From: Heliomicrobium gestii
GTDB lineage: Bacteria > Bacillota > Desulfitobacteriia > Heliobacteriales > Heliobacteriaceae
DNA length: 64,000 nt
Direction of reading: 5' to 3'
Assembly (NCBI RefSeq): GCF_009877435.1
Contig: NZ_WXEX01000001.1
Coordinates: 62,001 to 126,000, forward strand
Shown here: positions 27,911 through 36,764 of the stretch, in pieces
Numbering within the stretch: position 1 is the first letter of the stretch
How the letters are laid out: each line of letters opens with the position of its first letter
The notes under the pieces: model-generated
The model's input: the letters and a program-made list of their open reading frames with translations, nothing else
The model's database searches: none
What the model was told of the DNA's origin: nothing
Position numbers and translations under genes: made by a program

Positions 27911-29692
27911 TTATTCTTGTTCGATCACGGCGCCGGTGAACGCATCGACCGTAATCGGTCGAAACTCAGGGCACAATCGGTACTCCAGATTGGCTTGCTT
28001 CGGACGCTGATGATAGAATTCTGGCCAGTCATAGATCAGCGCCGGGGTGAATTGTTTTGACACGAGTTCTTTAATCTTATCTTCTGTCAGGGCTTTGGCG
28101 GGATCAGGGTATTCTGTAAAAGGCGACTCCATGTAATTAAATTGGATTATCTTGCCTGTGGACGTGTCGACCGAAACGAAGATATGGGTTGAAAAATCCG
28201 GTATGCCCTGCCGAAGGACGGTGCAAGAAAAGTCATAGGGTCGGTGTTCGGTTAGTATTTCGGGAGGAAGTTTGCTGCGGTTTACCCACTCCGGTATGGG
28301 CCGGTGTACCGAGCGACTGATCTCCAGGTCATAGTCGCCTTGCGGCAAAGCGGACGCTAAAAACTGAAGCGCCGTCGCTTTTGCCTGGGCTTCCGTCACT
28401 GTCGCCGCGCTATCGTTTTTATTGACTTCATCATTAATGAACAGGTTTGTGACCACTCCTGTTTTTGCGTTCACCTGTAGGTCGCAGGATAGGGGGATCC
28501 CTCTTAAACCGTTCTTTGATTCACCCTTTTTCGGTTCCCGGAGTTTGAGCCAATGGAAGTTCATGGTCCGACCTTTTTCGTATTTCAGATACCGGTTTGG
28601 ATTCTCCATTTCCAGCGCAGCGGTGTCAGCGCCGGTAAGGTTTTTTAACCATGCAGCGGCATCGTGTACATCTTTGATGATGATTACATTTTTCCCCTTT
28701 AGTTGTACCCGTTCCGGCGTTTCTTCCGATTCCGGTTCGGCCGTTCCTGTGAGCGCATTGACCGGCTGCATATTAACCCAGTAGACGAGGGGCGCCCTTT
28801 TTAAGGAGGGGTCAGTACCAGGGGGAACAGGCGCATAGACGAGGGTGGCATCGATCAACCGTGCAAATTCCGGCTGTAGTTCATCTTTGGACTTGATCTC
28901 AGTGGGGAGTGGGAAGACCTCCTGGGGATAGGTCGCCAGATCCCAATTATTGGCTCGGACGATCTCTCCTTTATGGTTGAGGCAGACAGACCAACCGCTA
29001 TTGGCTACGGGGATATCGTTGATGATACGCTTAAAGTGGACCACTCTGTAGCGAATCACTAGATCATCTCCCCCGTGACCAATGATCGTATAATCGGGCG
29101 TCGTTTCCATCCATCGATATTGACGAAATTGATCCCCTGTCACTTGTTTCAGAAAATCGGTGGCTCGCCCGATTGCGACCTTCTCTGAGAGGAAACCTGT
29201 GTCGCCCTTTCCGTTATCGACATTGTGCAGGTTGCCAGTTTCACCGTCGAAGCTGATCAGATCGCCTGTCTCGCCATCGAAGGTGAGTGAGGTACGGGCG
29301 CTCCTGCTCGGTCCATCAAGATAAATGTTCCAGGTCGTCTTCCGCCCGTAGGGACCCCCATGTCGCTTTTCTTCACTGTGGATTTTGAGTTCTTTGCTGC
29401 TCACTTTCAACTGGGCAAGTTCGGGATTGAACTCCGTCAATGCTTTGAGGATCTGCTCGCTGCGCAACAGGACCGCCGGAGTGGGCTGCATGGAACCATT
29501 GTTGTTAGAGAGTGATTCACTAGAGGAAGTCGATCCATCTGTCGAAGCGAAAACAGCCCCAGATGCCAGAGGGGCAGCCGATGCGGGAGCGGTGGGAAAG
29601 ACGGCATGTCCCAGGAGCAGAGCCAGAGAGAGACTGGCGATCGTGGTTTTTGATGCTCGTGATACCTGACGATAGGGGTGATACAGCGACAT
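27911..29692 (-). CDS. Large exported YcdB/YcdC-domain (PepSY-like) protein
   Basis: 593 residues. An N-terminal signal peptide (hydrophobic ~19-40 ending ASA) is followed by a Ser/Asn-rich stretch. The rest reads as YcdB/YcdC-type repeats with PepSY-like units: a region containing DLVIRYRVVHFKRIINDIPV with WSVCLNHKGEIVRANN, and later YDFSCTVLRQGIPDF with VSVDTSTGKIIQFN. Each ends in the 'G.v..y' strand pattern of propeptide-like domains, and the protein closes with ITVDAFTGAVIEQE. Such proteins are secreted or wall-associated in sporulating Bacillota; function unknown. A GAGGAGG site precedes the ATG. Monocistronic. Confidence 0.8.
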   Translation of the reverse strand: MSLYHPYRQVSRASKTTIASLSLALLLGHAVFPTAPASAAPLASGAVFASTDGSTSSSESLSNNNGSMQPTPAVLLRSEQILKALTEFNPELAQLKVSSKELKIHSEEKRHGGPYGRKTTWNIYLDGPSRSARTSLTFDGETGDLISFDGETGNLHNVDNGKGDTGFLSEKVAIGRATDFLKQVTGDQFRQYRWMETTPDYTIIGHGGDDLVIRYRVVHFKRIINDIPVANSGWSVCLNHKGEIVRANNWDLATYPQEVFPLPTEIKSKDELQPEFARLIDATLVYAPVPPGTDPSLKRAPLVYWVNMQPVNALTGTAEPESEETPERVQLKGKNVIIIKDVHDAAAWLKNLTGADTAALEMENPNRYLKYEKGRTMNFHWLKLREPKKGESKNGLRGIPLSCDLQVNAKTGVVTNLFINDEVNKNDSAATVTEAQAKATALQFLASALPQGDYDLEISRSVHRPIPEWVNRSKLPPEILTEHRPYDFSCTVLRQGIPDFSTHIFVSVDTSTGKIIQFNYMESPFTEYPDPAKALTEDKIKELVSKQFTPALIYDWPEFYHQRPKQANLEYRLCPEFRPITVDAFTGAVIEQE

Positions 29693-29848
29693 GAGGCGAC
29701 CTCCTCATCGCTTTTTCCATAAGCACTTCGTGGCCCTTCACATTGTCAAAAGCCTAGGACGCCACTCTGCGTAATAGTAGCTATTCGATCAAAGACGGGA
29801 AAACCCTGCCGTACTTATACTTAAAATGCAAAAGGAGGAAAACGTTTT

Positions 29849-30034
29849 ATGGATACGGTGGGTGGAGAGGCGGTGGCAACGACAACGGTCGTTCGGACGA
29901 ACCCTCATCAAAGCGGACGAAACCAAAGCGGACGAAACCGCTGTAGCAATCCATATCTTAACATGAATTTAACAAAGAGTTCTGTAATGTTTCCCCAGGA
30001 ATCTACTATTATCCCTTTGGGGATTCCGATATAA
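29849..30034 (+). CDS. Possible small protein with tandem 15-bp repeat
   Basis: 61 codons. The ATG is preceded by AAAAGGAGGAAAACGTTTT, an excellent ribosome site, and a terminator lies just after the stop, so a real short transcript is plausible. The product has no recognisable domain, and its middle (SGRNQSGRN) comes from two tandem 15-bp units. Composition is not strongly protein-like, so it may instead be a leader or small RNA. Confidence 0.4.
   Translation: MDTVGGEAVATTTVVRTNPHQSGRNQSGRNRCSNPYLNMNLTKSSVMFPQESTIIPLGIPI
29910..29939 (+). repeat. Two tandem 15-bp units (AAAGCGGACGAAACC)
   Basis: Exact duplication; a degenerate third copy (TTCGGACGAACCC) lies just upstream. In frame with the small coding sequence above. 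Confidence 0.85.
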
Positions 30035-30057
30035 TATAAATGACGTGTTCGTCGAGC

Positions 30058-30102
30058 AAAGAAGCTCTTCTGCAGCAAGGTAGAGGCGGCTTCTTTTTTT
30101 TT
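30058..30102 (+). terminator. Terminator / possible attenuator ahead of the ATP-grasp operon
   Basis: AAAGAAGC (30058-30065) pairs with GCTTCTTT (30089-30096) and runs into a T-tract to 30102. It lies 24 bp after the small 61-codon frame and 25 bp before the ATP-grasp start. A TATAAT at 30030-30035 just upstream could start a short leader, in which case this hairpin would act as an attenuator. Confidence 0.75.
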
Positions 30103-30126
30103 GTGTCCAAGTTAGGAGGTGCGCTC

Positions 30127-31596
30127 GTGTTCCAAAGCGGTATCGTCAAGGGTTGCTTTAACGAGATGTTCTTTGAGGATCAGCGAATTCGACCCTGTTA
30201 CGATGGGGTTTTCGCTCACTTTTCCGCCTTGCGGCCGGCGGCGCTGGAGGAGCAGAGCCGGAAGGCCCGGCGGATGTTCAATCGACTTGGCGTGACCTTT
30301 ACGGTCTACCAGGAGTCAGCCAACCTCGAACGGACACTGCCGTTTGACATCCTGCCCCGGCTGATCCCCAGTGACGAGTGGTCCTTGCTGGAACAGGGCG
30401 TCCGCCAGCGCGTGCGGGCGCTGAATCTGTTTCTGCGCGACATCTACCATGAGCAGGCGAGCCTCCATGAAGGGATCGTCCCGCGGGAACTGGTGGTAAC
30501 CCATCCGGACTACTGCTGGGCCATGGTCGGCACGAAGGTTCCCTTTGGCCAGTATGTGACGCTGGCCGGCATTGACATCATCCGTGATCCGGGGGGGCGT
30601 TATCTGGTGCTGGAAGACAACCTGCGCGTTCCCTCCGGGATCAGTTATATCTTCGAGAACCGGCAGATGATGCAGCGGCTCTTCCCCGACATGTGCCGCA
30701 GGTACCGCATCCAGCCGATCTTGCCGGCGCTCAGCTTTTTTGCCCGCTACCTGCGGTCCCTGGCGCCACGGCCCACGTCCAACCCAACGGTGGTGCTCCT
30801 GACGCCGGGCAAGTACAATGCGGCCTATTACGACCATGTCTTTCTCTCTCAACAGTTGGGGATCCACCTGGTCGAAGGGGAGGATCTGCTGACGCTGAAC
30901 AACCGCGTTTTCATGCGGACCGTGGAAGGGCTTCAGCCGGTCGATGTGATCTACAGGCGCATCGATGACGCCTTCCTTGACCCGCTGGTCTTCCGGTCTG
31001 ACTCGGTCTTGGGCGTGCCCGGCCTGATCAGCGCCTATCGCGCCGGAAACGTGGCCCTCGTCAACGCGCCCGGCACGGGAGTGGCCGATGACAAGGCCAT
31101 CTACGCCTACGTGCCGCAGATGATCCGCTACTACCTGAATGAGGAACCGATCCTGCAGAACGTACCCACTTATCTGTTGCGCGATCGGGAGCAGCGGGAG
31201 CATGTCTTGGCCCGCTTGGATCAAATGGTGGTCAAAAAGACGACCGGCGCCGGCGGTTATGGGATGTTGATCGGACCGAAGGCGTCGGCGGCGGAGATTG
31301 AGGACTTTGCCCAGGCCATCCGCAAGGACCCGAAGGCCTACATCGCCCAGCCGACGATCAGCATATCGCAGCACCCGTCCCTGGTGAACGGATGTTTTGA
31401 AGGCCGGCACATCGACCTGCGTCCCTTTGTCATCGGCGGGGAGCGGGTCATCCCCGGCGGCCTGACACGGGTGGCCCTGCGCAAGGGATCCCTCGTCGTC
31501 AACTCGTCCCAGGGCGGCGGAAGCAAGGACACCTGGGTGGTCCCGTCAGATGGACAGAAGCAAGTAGAGGAAAGGGAGTGCCGGATCGTATGTTGA
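30127..31596 (+). CDS. Circularly permuted ATP-grasp protein (type 2, DUF404/407-like)
   Basis: 489 residues from GTG 30127, which has TTAGGAGG seven bases upstream. Features are the FFEDQRIRPCYDGV N-terminus, LGVTFTVYQ, DYCWAMVGTKVPFG, VLEDNLRVPSGISYIFENR, the VDVIYRRIDDAFLDP metal/ATP site, and late KKTTGAGGYGMLIG and HIDLRPFVIGGERV. This family is an ATP-dependent amide (peptide) ligase by fold, and is regularly encoded with an alpha-E protein and a transglutaminase-like protein, as here. The overlap with the next gene is 7 bp. The substrate is unknown; ligation of an amino acid or peptide is inferred from the fold. Confidence 0.9.
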   Translation: MFQSGIVKGCFNEMFFEDQRIRPCYDGVFAHFSALRPAALEEQSRKARRMFNRLGVTFTVYQESANLERTLPFDILPRLIPSDEWSLLEQGVRQRVRALNLFLRDIYHEQASLHEGIVPRELVVTHPDYCWAMVGTKVPFGQYVTLAGIDIIRDPGGRYLVLEDNLRVPSGISYIFENRQMMQRLFPDMCRRYRIQPILPALSFFARYLRSLAPRPTSNPTVVLLTPGKYNAAYYDHVFLSQQLGIHLVEGEDLLTLNNRVFMRTVEGLQPVDVIYRRIDDAFLDPLVFRSDSVLGVPGLISAYRAGNVALVNAPGTGVADDKAIYAYVPQMIRYYLNEEPILQNVPTYLLRDREQREHVLARLDQMVVKKTTGAGGYGMLIGPKASAAEIEDFAQAIRKDPKAYIAQPTISISQHPSLVNGCFEGRHIDLRPFVIGGERVIPGGLTRVALRKGSLVVNSSQGGGSKDTWVVPSDGQKQVEERECRIVC

Positions 31597-32507
31597 GTTG
31601 TCGCCATGCCGACAGCCTGATCTGGTTGAGCCGGTTGATTGAGCGCGCAGAGAACAATGCCCGTATCCTGGAAGTGAATTTTATCCGGCCCTTTTACGGA
31701 GAAACAGCCTCTTGGGAGCCATTGGTGGCCATAACGGGAAATATCGTCGACTTCCGTCGCTTCTATGATGAGGCGGATGCCGCTTCTGTCTTTGATTTTC
31801 TCGCCTTTAGTGAGGCCAATCCCAATTCCATCGTCGCCTGCGCCGACCTGGCGCGGGAGAACGCTTTGGCCGTGCGAGAACGGTTGCCCAATGAGCTGTT
31901 TGAAGTGGTCAACCGTCTCCATCTCACCCTCCGCGCCTGCGCCCATCGCGTCGGTGAGCCTGTTGTCTACCCCTTCCTCGATTTGGTGAAGCGGCAGTCG
32001 ATGATCTTTCAGGGGTTGGTCGAGGCCATTCTTCCCCACGGAGAGGATGGCGCCTTTCTCCGCATCGGTCGCTATCTGGAGCGACTCGACAAGACGGCGC
32101 GCATCTTGGATGTGGTTCATTACCACGCCGACGGCGCCGACGAGGAACTCTGGCTGCGGGTGCTCGCTTCGGTCAGCGCTTATGAAGCCTACCGGCGAAC
32201 CGGAGGCGGCCGGGTGACGTCGCGGGATGTGACGACTTACCTGGTCCAGGATGGCGATTTTCCGCGTTCCCTGGCCTTTTGCGCCGATCAGGCGCTGCGG
32301 GCGGCCCAGCGGGCTTTTGCCGGTGTCGGCGAGATCCCCCAGTCGGTGCGACTCCTGGAGCAACTGGACCGGCGCCTCCGCTATTCGACCATGGAGGAGA
32401 TCGAGGCCCAGGGGCTGCATGCTTTCCTGCAAGCGATCTTGCAGGAGAACAACCGCATCGGAGAGGCCATCCAGCGAGATCTTTTCGCTGAGGAGGCTTC
32501 TGCTTGA
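31590..32507 (+). CDS. Alpha-E domain protein
   Basis: 305 residues, nearly all helical. ATG 31590 gives MLSCRHADSLIWLSRLIERAEN, which matches the family start (GTG 31578 is the alternative). Conserved arginine-glutamate helices recur: ERAENNARILEVNF, FLRIGRYLERLDKTARILDVV and LRAAQRAFAG. Alpha-E proteins are obligate neighbours or fusion partners of circularly permuted ATP-grasp enzymes, and their biochemical role is not established. The gene overlaps ATP-grasp by 7 bp and the transglutaminase-like gene by 4 bp, so all three are translationally coupled. Confidence 0.9.
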   Translation: MLSCRHADSLIWLSRLIERAENNARILEVNFIRPFYGETASWEPLVAITGNIVDFRRFYDEADAASVFDFLAFSEANPNSIVACADLARENALAVRERLPNELFEVVNRLHLTLRACAHRVGEPVVYPFLDLVKRQSMIFQGLVEAILPHGEDGAFLRIGRYLERLDKTARILDVVHYHADGADEELWLRVLASVSAYEAYRRTGGGRVTSRDVTTYLVQDGDFPRSLAFCADQALRAAQRAFAGVGEIPQSVRLLEQLDRRLRYSTMEEIEAQGLHAFLQAILQENNRIGEAIQRDLFAEEASA

Positions 32508-33385
32508 CGCGATTTCGCATCTTCCACCGCACCCACTACCACTACTCCCACCCGGTGACCGAAGGGGTCAGTGAGACGCGGTTGACACCGTTTACTGACC
32601 ATCGCCAGCGGTTGCTTTCCTTCGAACTGCACACATCCCCTTTGGGGGCGGTCCAGGAGGATCGAGACGCCTTTGGCAACATCTATCAGACCCTGTGGTT
32701 TCCCGAATCCCACAGGGAGTTGATCATCGAAGCCTGTTCGCTCGTGGAGACAGGCGCGTTTTCCGAAGCGGAGGGGTTGGGAAAGGGAGGGGGCCAGGCG
32801 GCGGTAAACGATCGAAGCGACGCCCCTTCTGGAGTAAGGGAGGCCGGTTCTGACGACGTCACCCAAAGCCACGCGGAATGGTTGATGGAGACGTCCTACT
32901 GCCCTTTTCTCCCCGAGGTGAGGGAACTGGCGGACGATTTTCGCCTGCGAGAAGGCGGCTGGCCGGAGATTCTCCGTCTCGCCGAGCGGCTTTATGAGCG
33001 CTATGCCTATCGACAAGAAGCGACCCAGGTGGACTCGTCAATCCGGGAGATCCTGCATCAAGGCGCCGGCGTCTGTCAGGACTTCAGCCACCTGATGGCG
33101 GCGGCGCTGCGGGTGGGCGGTGTCCCGGCCCGCTATGTAAGCGGCTACATCCCCTGTGGCGGTCATCTGCGCGGGGAGAGCGCCTCCCATGCCTGGGTGG
33201 AGGCGTGGTTGCCGGAGCGGGGGTGGGTGGGCATCGATCCCACCAACAACTGCCCTGTTGGCGCCCTTCATGTGAAGATCGCCCATGGCCGCGACTATGG
33301 GGACATCGTTCCGGTAAAGGGCGTCTACCGGGGCCAGGCGACGCAAATGTTGCAGGTGTCGGTGGACGCACAGGTGATTCAATAG
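32504..33385 (+). CDS. Transglutaminase-like cysteine peptidase/amidase
   Basis: 293 residues from TTG 32504 with GAGGAGG at good spacing. The N-terminal beta region (FRIFHRTHYHYSHPVTEG) is the usual bacterial transglutaminase N-domain; the catalytic core has GVCQDFSHL (Cys), SHAWVEAW (His) and GIDPTNN (Asp). A low-complexity insertion (residues ~85-125, GLGKGGGQAAVNDRSDAP) separates the two. In ATP-grasp/alpha-E clusters this enzyme is thought to hydrolyse or exchange the amide bond made by the ligase. No signal peptide, so cytoplasmic. Confidence 0.9.
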   Translation: MTRFRIFHRTHYHYSHPVTEGVSETRLTPFTDHRQRLLSFELHTSPLGAVQEDRDAFGNIYQTLWFPESHRELIIEACSLVETGAFSEAEGLGKGGGQAAVNDRSDAPSGVREAGSDDVTQSHAEWLMETSYCPFLPEVRELADDFRLREGGWPEILRLAERLYERYAYRQEATQVDSSIREILHQGAGVCQDFSHLMAAALRVGGVPARYVSGYIPCGGHLRGESASHAWVEAWLPERGWVGIDPTNNCPVGALHVKIAHGRDYGDIVPVKGVYRGQATQMLQVSVDAQVIQ

Positions 33386-33507
33386 TGGACGAGCCGGCGC
33401 GTGAGCGAGTAAAGTAAGGGTCGGCGGCAGGGTCGTCGAGCCTTCTGGTCATCAATCCGCTGTCGGTTGCAAAAGACGCTAGAGAAACAGTGGAGGAGGC
33501 TCGGGCT

Positions 33508-34500
33508 TTGGAACAAAAAATCCTCACCATACGGATGCCGGCCCAGGACCAATTCAGCATCCGCAAGAATGTGCTGCGCGCCAGTCACGGGAAACCGACG
33601 GCCCGGGCGGCCGTCGTATCCGGCATTCACGGCGATGAATTGGAAGGGCTGTACACCATCTACCTGTTGAACCGGTATCTTCAGGAAATGCGGGAGAAGC
33701 GGCCCGAGATTTTCCGGGGACAGGTCGATTTTTACCCCACCGTCAACTCCCTCGGCCTGGGAAGCCTCAACCGATCCTGGCCTTTCTTCAATGTGGACTT
33801 AAATCGCCAGTTCCCAGGCAACCGGGAAGGGCATGTGCCGCTCCAGGCAGCCCATGCCCTGCTGGAGGACTTACAGGATGCCGACCTGGTGGTGGACATC
33901 CATGCCAGCAACAAATTCCTGTTGGAAATGCCCCAGATCCGGATGCAGGAGGTCTATGCGCCCAAACTCCTGCCCCTGGCGGAAAAATCGAATGTGGACT
34001 TTGTCTGGGTCCATGGTTCGTCCTCTGTCCTGGAGACAACCTTGGCCACCAATCTGAATGAGACCGGGATCCCCACCCTGGTGGTGGAGATGGGCATCGG
34101 CCAGCGCCTCACCCCCGCCTACTCGGATCAACTCCTGCAAGGTCTCTTGCGCCTGCTCTGCCATCTCGAGATCATCGACCTTCCCGAGGAAGAACTGCCC
34201 GTTCTCCGGCCGCCGAGGATCATTCGCGACCATGAGGTCTGGTATTTTAACGCCGAGGCGTCGGGTCTCTTCGTGCCGGAACCGAACGTCTTCGGCGAGT
34301 GGATCCGGGAGGGCGATGTCATCGGCAAGATCGTCGACCCGCTGAAGGGGAGCGACCTTCAGGTCATCGCCAGTCCCCGCGACGGTCGGCTCTTCACCCT
34401 GCGGGAGCATCCCGTCGTCTATGAGGGGTCGCTGCTCGCCCGGTTGGTGCTGCAGCCGGCGGATATGGATGAGGGAGAGGTGGCGAGAGACGATGCATGA
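33508..34500 (+). CDS. AstE/AspA-type zinc deacylase (M14-like), paralog 1
   Basis: 330 residues from TTG 33508, which has GGAGGAGG nine bases upstream (GTG 33490 precedes that site). Zinc ligands are expected in SGIHGDE and VVDIHAS; DLNRQFPG carries the substrate-binding Asn-Arg. The C-terminal beta domain has EASGLFVPEP, GDVIGKIVDPLKG and ASPRDGRLF, as in succinylglutamate desuccinylase/aspartoacylase relatives. It should cleave an N-acyl or isopeptide amide. Its end overlaps the next, homologous gene by 8 bp. Two tandem paralogs suggest a two-step or heteromeric hydrolysis of the same product class. Confidence 0.88.
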   Translation: MEQKILTIRMPAQDQFSIRKNVLRASHGKPTARAAVVSGIHGDELEGLYTIYLLNRYLQEMREKRPEIFRGQVDFYPTVNSLGLGSLNRSWPFFNVDLNRQFPGNREGHVPLQAAHALLEDLQDADLVVDIHASNKFLLEMPQIRMQEVYAPKLLPLAEKSNVDFVWVHGSSSVLETTLATNLNETGIPTLVVEMGIGQRLTPAYSDQLLQGLLRLLCHLEIIDLPEEELPVLRPPRIIRDHEVWYFNAEASGLFVPEPNVFGEWIREGDVIGKIVDPLKGSDLQVIASPRDGRLFTLREHPVVYEGSLLARLVLQPADMDEGEVARDDA

Positions 34501-35476
34501 GGCGATTCTGGAGTTGAACATCCCCTTTCGGGAACCGATGGTCATCTATAAAAACGAGTTTCAGGGCAGCGGCAACGGACCGTTGATCTCCCTCGTCTCG
34601 GGCATGCACGGCGACGAGATCAGCGGTATGTACCTGTTAAGCCGGCTGGCGGCCTTTTTGGACCGTGTGGAGCGGGGCCTGGAGCCCTATTACACCTTGG
34701 AAGGGACGGTGCGGCTGATCCCGGTCGTCAACGTGCCCGGCGTCAACTTCGCCACCCGCAACTGGCCCTTTGACGGCACCGATATCAACCGCATGTTTCC
34801 TGGCTACGATCAGGGCGAGACGACCCAGCGCATCGCCGACGGCATCCTCCAAGCCACCGTTGATTCCCACTACGCCTTCGATGTCCATGGCTCGAATGAA
34901 CAGTTTTTTGAGATCCCCCACCTGCGCATGTTTTCTCCGACAGAGGAGGATCTGCGGCTGGCGCCCTACCTGCGCTGCCACTACCTCTTGCGCCGGGAGT
35001 TGACGCCCTTGTACAAGACCCAACTCTCCTATCAATGGAAGGAGTCGGGCATTTCCCCTTACATCCTCATGCTCGGCGTGGCCCGCCGTATCGACGATGA
35101 TCTGGTGGAAACACTCTATCAGGGCCTGATCGATTTCATGTTGGCCACAGCGGTCCTGGCGGGCCCGCCCCCGGCGCCGCCGTTGCAGCCGCCAACCTTT
35201 GGACGCAACCATACCCACCTGGTCTTGTCGCGAACGGCCGGGATTTTCCGCCCCACCGTCACCGCCGGCACGATGTTGCGCAAGGGCGAACTGCTCGGCC
35301 AGATCGTCAACGTCCTTTCCGGACAGGTGGAAGAGGAGGTGCGGGCGCCTGCTTCCGGTCTGCTGGCCAGCATCCGCTCGTATCCCCTCGTCTACGAAAA
35401 AGAACTCCTGGCCCGCCTGTTTACCGCCGAAGAAAACCCTTCAGGGGCGGCTGATGTGTGGTATCAGGAGCAATAA
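34493..35476 (+). CDS. AstE/AspA-type zinc deacylase (M14-like), paralog 2
   Basis: 327 residues from ATG 34493 (GGGAGAGG upstream). It keeps SGMHGDE, a GTDINRMFPG loop and FDVHGSN, so the zinc site is intact, plus the C-terminal RTAGIFRP / GELLGQIVNVLSG barrel-sandwich domain. Pairwise it is clearly related to paralog 1 but diverged, e.g. in the loop after the zinc motif. Last gene of the five-gene operon, followed by a terminator. No transporter in the operon, so product handling is intracellular. Confidence 0.88.
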   Translation: MHEAILELNIPFREPMVIYKNEFQGSGNGPLISLVSGMHGDEISGMYLLSRLAAFLDRVERGLEPYYTLEGTVRLIPVVNVPGVNFATRNWPFDGTDINRMFPGYDQGETTQRIADGILQATVDSHYAFDVHGSNEQFFEIPHLRMFSPTEEDLRLAPYLRCHYLLRRELTPLYKTQLSYQWKESGISPYILMLGVARRIDDDLVETLYQGLIDFMLATAVLAGPPPAPPLQPPTFGRNHTHLVLSRTAGIFRPTVTAGTMLRKGELLGQIVNVLSGQVEEEVRAPASGLLASIRSYPLVYEKELLARLFTAEENPSGAADVWYQEQ

Positions 35477-35485
35477 ATCGGTGTC

Positions 35486-35519
35486 AATCCCCCGGTTCGC
35501 CGGGGGATTTTTGTTTTTG
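35486..35519 (+). terminator. Rho-independent terminator of the ATP-grasp operon
   Basis: ATCCCCCGG / CCGGGGGAT with TTCG tetraloop, then TTTTTGTTTTT. Confidence 0.95.
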
Positions 35520-35596
35520 CCGAGGGGTTCCCGGGAACCGATTGGCAATGACTGGTATATATATGTAGTGCGAATGGAAAGGAGTGGAAATAAGGA

Positions 35597-36451
35597 GTGA
35601 AAAAAGGAAAGACGCCCTACCCGGCCCCCAAAGCCTATTCCTGGCAGCGGGTGTGGCATGCCGAGAAGTGCCATGAGAAAGACTGCTTCGTCGAGCCGGC
35701 AGAGTATGATTGCGGAGAATCAAGTTGCGAGGTGGACTACTGCGTGGACGGTGGAAAAGTGTCGCCCCGGAAGGATGTCTGCGGGCAGGTGGTGAGCGTG
35801 CGGACCCTGCCGCTCTGCCCGAACACGCCCGGCAATGTGGCCTGCGGTCAGGTGAAGGTCCCTGTCGTGCTGGCCGAGCCGACGATCCAGATCGAAGTGG
35901 AAGCCGACCTAGAGTTGGATCAGTACGCCCTGGAGATCAAGCGAATCAAGAAAGAAGTCGTGTTGACGCAATGCGAACTGGTGCTCGGATCAAATAAACT
36001 GTTTATCGGCGGCTATGTGCGCAAGAATATCGAATACGCCACAGTGGATTGTGAAAAATGCGCGACCAAATGCGGCGATATCCGTCACTGCACCGTACAT
36101 GTGCCTTTCGAGTGTGTCACGCCGATCACCTTCGCCAACCCGCCCCAGTTCCATGCGGCAAAGCCCTGCACCAATATCGAGTTCGAAGGCCACAAGTTTA
36201 TCGCCGAAGAGTCCATCTGTGTCGATGTGAAGAACGAAAAGCCCTTCTGTGAACTCCTGTCCTCAGTCATTTATGAGGAAGACATCATCAAGCACAAAGA
36301 GTGCGGCTGTGACAGCGGGGAAGAGCTGTTTAAGAAGTTTACTGAAAAGATGGTCATCATCTTGACGCTGAAGGTGCTGCAAAAGCAACAGCGCGTCATC
36401 TCCCTGGCGCCGCCGCCCCATCATCATCACCACTGTAAGAACGATTACTGA
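35597..36451 (+). CDS. Cys-rich SPOCS (DUF3794)-type spore-coat-like protein
   Basis: 284 residues with about 22 cysteines, most in the first 80 and around residues 150-190. The segment LFIGGYVRKNIEYAT and then CTVHVPFECVTPI is the pattern of the SPOCS/DUF3794 domain found in SipL and clostridial coat or exosporium proteins. The C-terminus ends in a run of five histidines, Cys and KNDY, which may bind metal. GTG 35597 is the only plausible start, although AAGGAG is only one base away and an AAAGGAG is 12 bases away. Probably an assembly component of the spore envelope; disulfide or metal cross-linking is inferred from composition. Monocistronic with terminators on both sides. Confidence 0.75.
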   Translation: MKKGKTPYPAPKAYSWQRVWHAEKCHEKDCFVEPAEYDCGESSCEVDYCVDGGKVSPRKDVCGQVVSVRTLPLCPNTPGNVACGQVKVPVVLAEPTIQIEVEADLELDQYALEIKRIKKEVVLTQCELVLGSNKLFIGGYVRKNIEYATVDCEKCATKCGDIRHCTVHVPFECVTPITFANPPQFHAAKPCTNIEFEGHKFIAEESICVDVKNEKPFCELLSSVIYEEDIIKHKECGCDSGEELFKKFTEKMVIILTLKVLQKQQRVISLAPPPHHHHHCKNDY

Positions 36452-36510
36452 TGACGTCAAAGTGACGGCAAAGAGGTTGCTGGTTGCCTAAAAGTAAATG
36501 CACCGCCATC

Positions 36511-36554
36511 AACAACAGGGGAGCGGCATCTGCCGATAGACCTGTTGTTTTTTC
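36511..36554 (+). terminator. Rho-independent terminator after SPOCS-type gene
   Basis: AACAACAGG / CCTGTTGTT with an inner CGGCA/TGCCG stem, then TTTTTT. Confidence 0.88.
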
Positions 36555-36729
36555 TTTGACCAAAGGGGAAACGATGTAAAAGAGAGCGCAATGCGGTGGT
36601 TGGAAACGAGAGGCAAGCGCCATTATATTCGTCTTTTTACGGATTTTGTCTGGCGGTTATGCGCAGCAGGACCGTATACTATAGTCACCGATTGGCATAT
36701 TGCAACAGTCGTGACAGGAAAGAATGAGG

Positions 36730-36747
36730 CGCCGGCCTTCCGGCGCT
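36730..36747 (+). promoter_or_regulatory. Hairpin just upstream of the RNA methyltransferase start
   Basis: Perfect GCGCCGG / CCGGCGC stem with CCTT loop, 18 bp before the start codon and partly ahead of the ribosome site. No T-tract. It might affect translation or stability of the mRNA. Confidence 0.4.
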
Positions 36748-36764
36748 TCGATGTAGGTGAAAAC

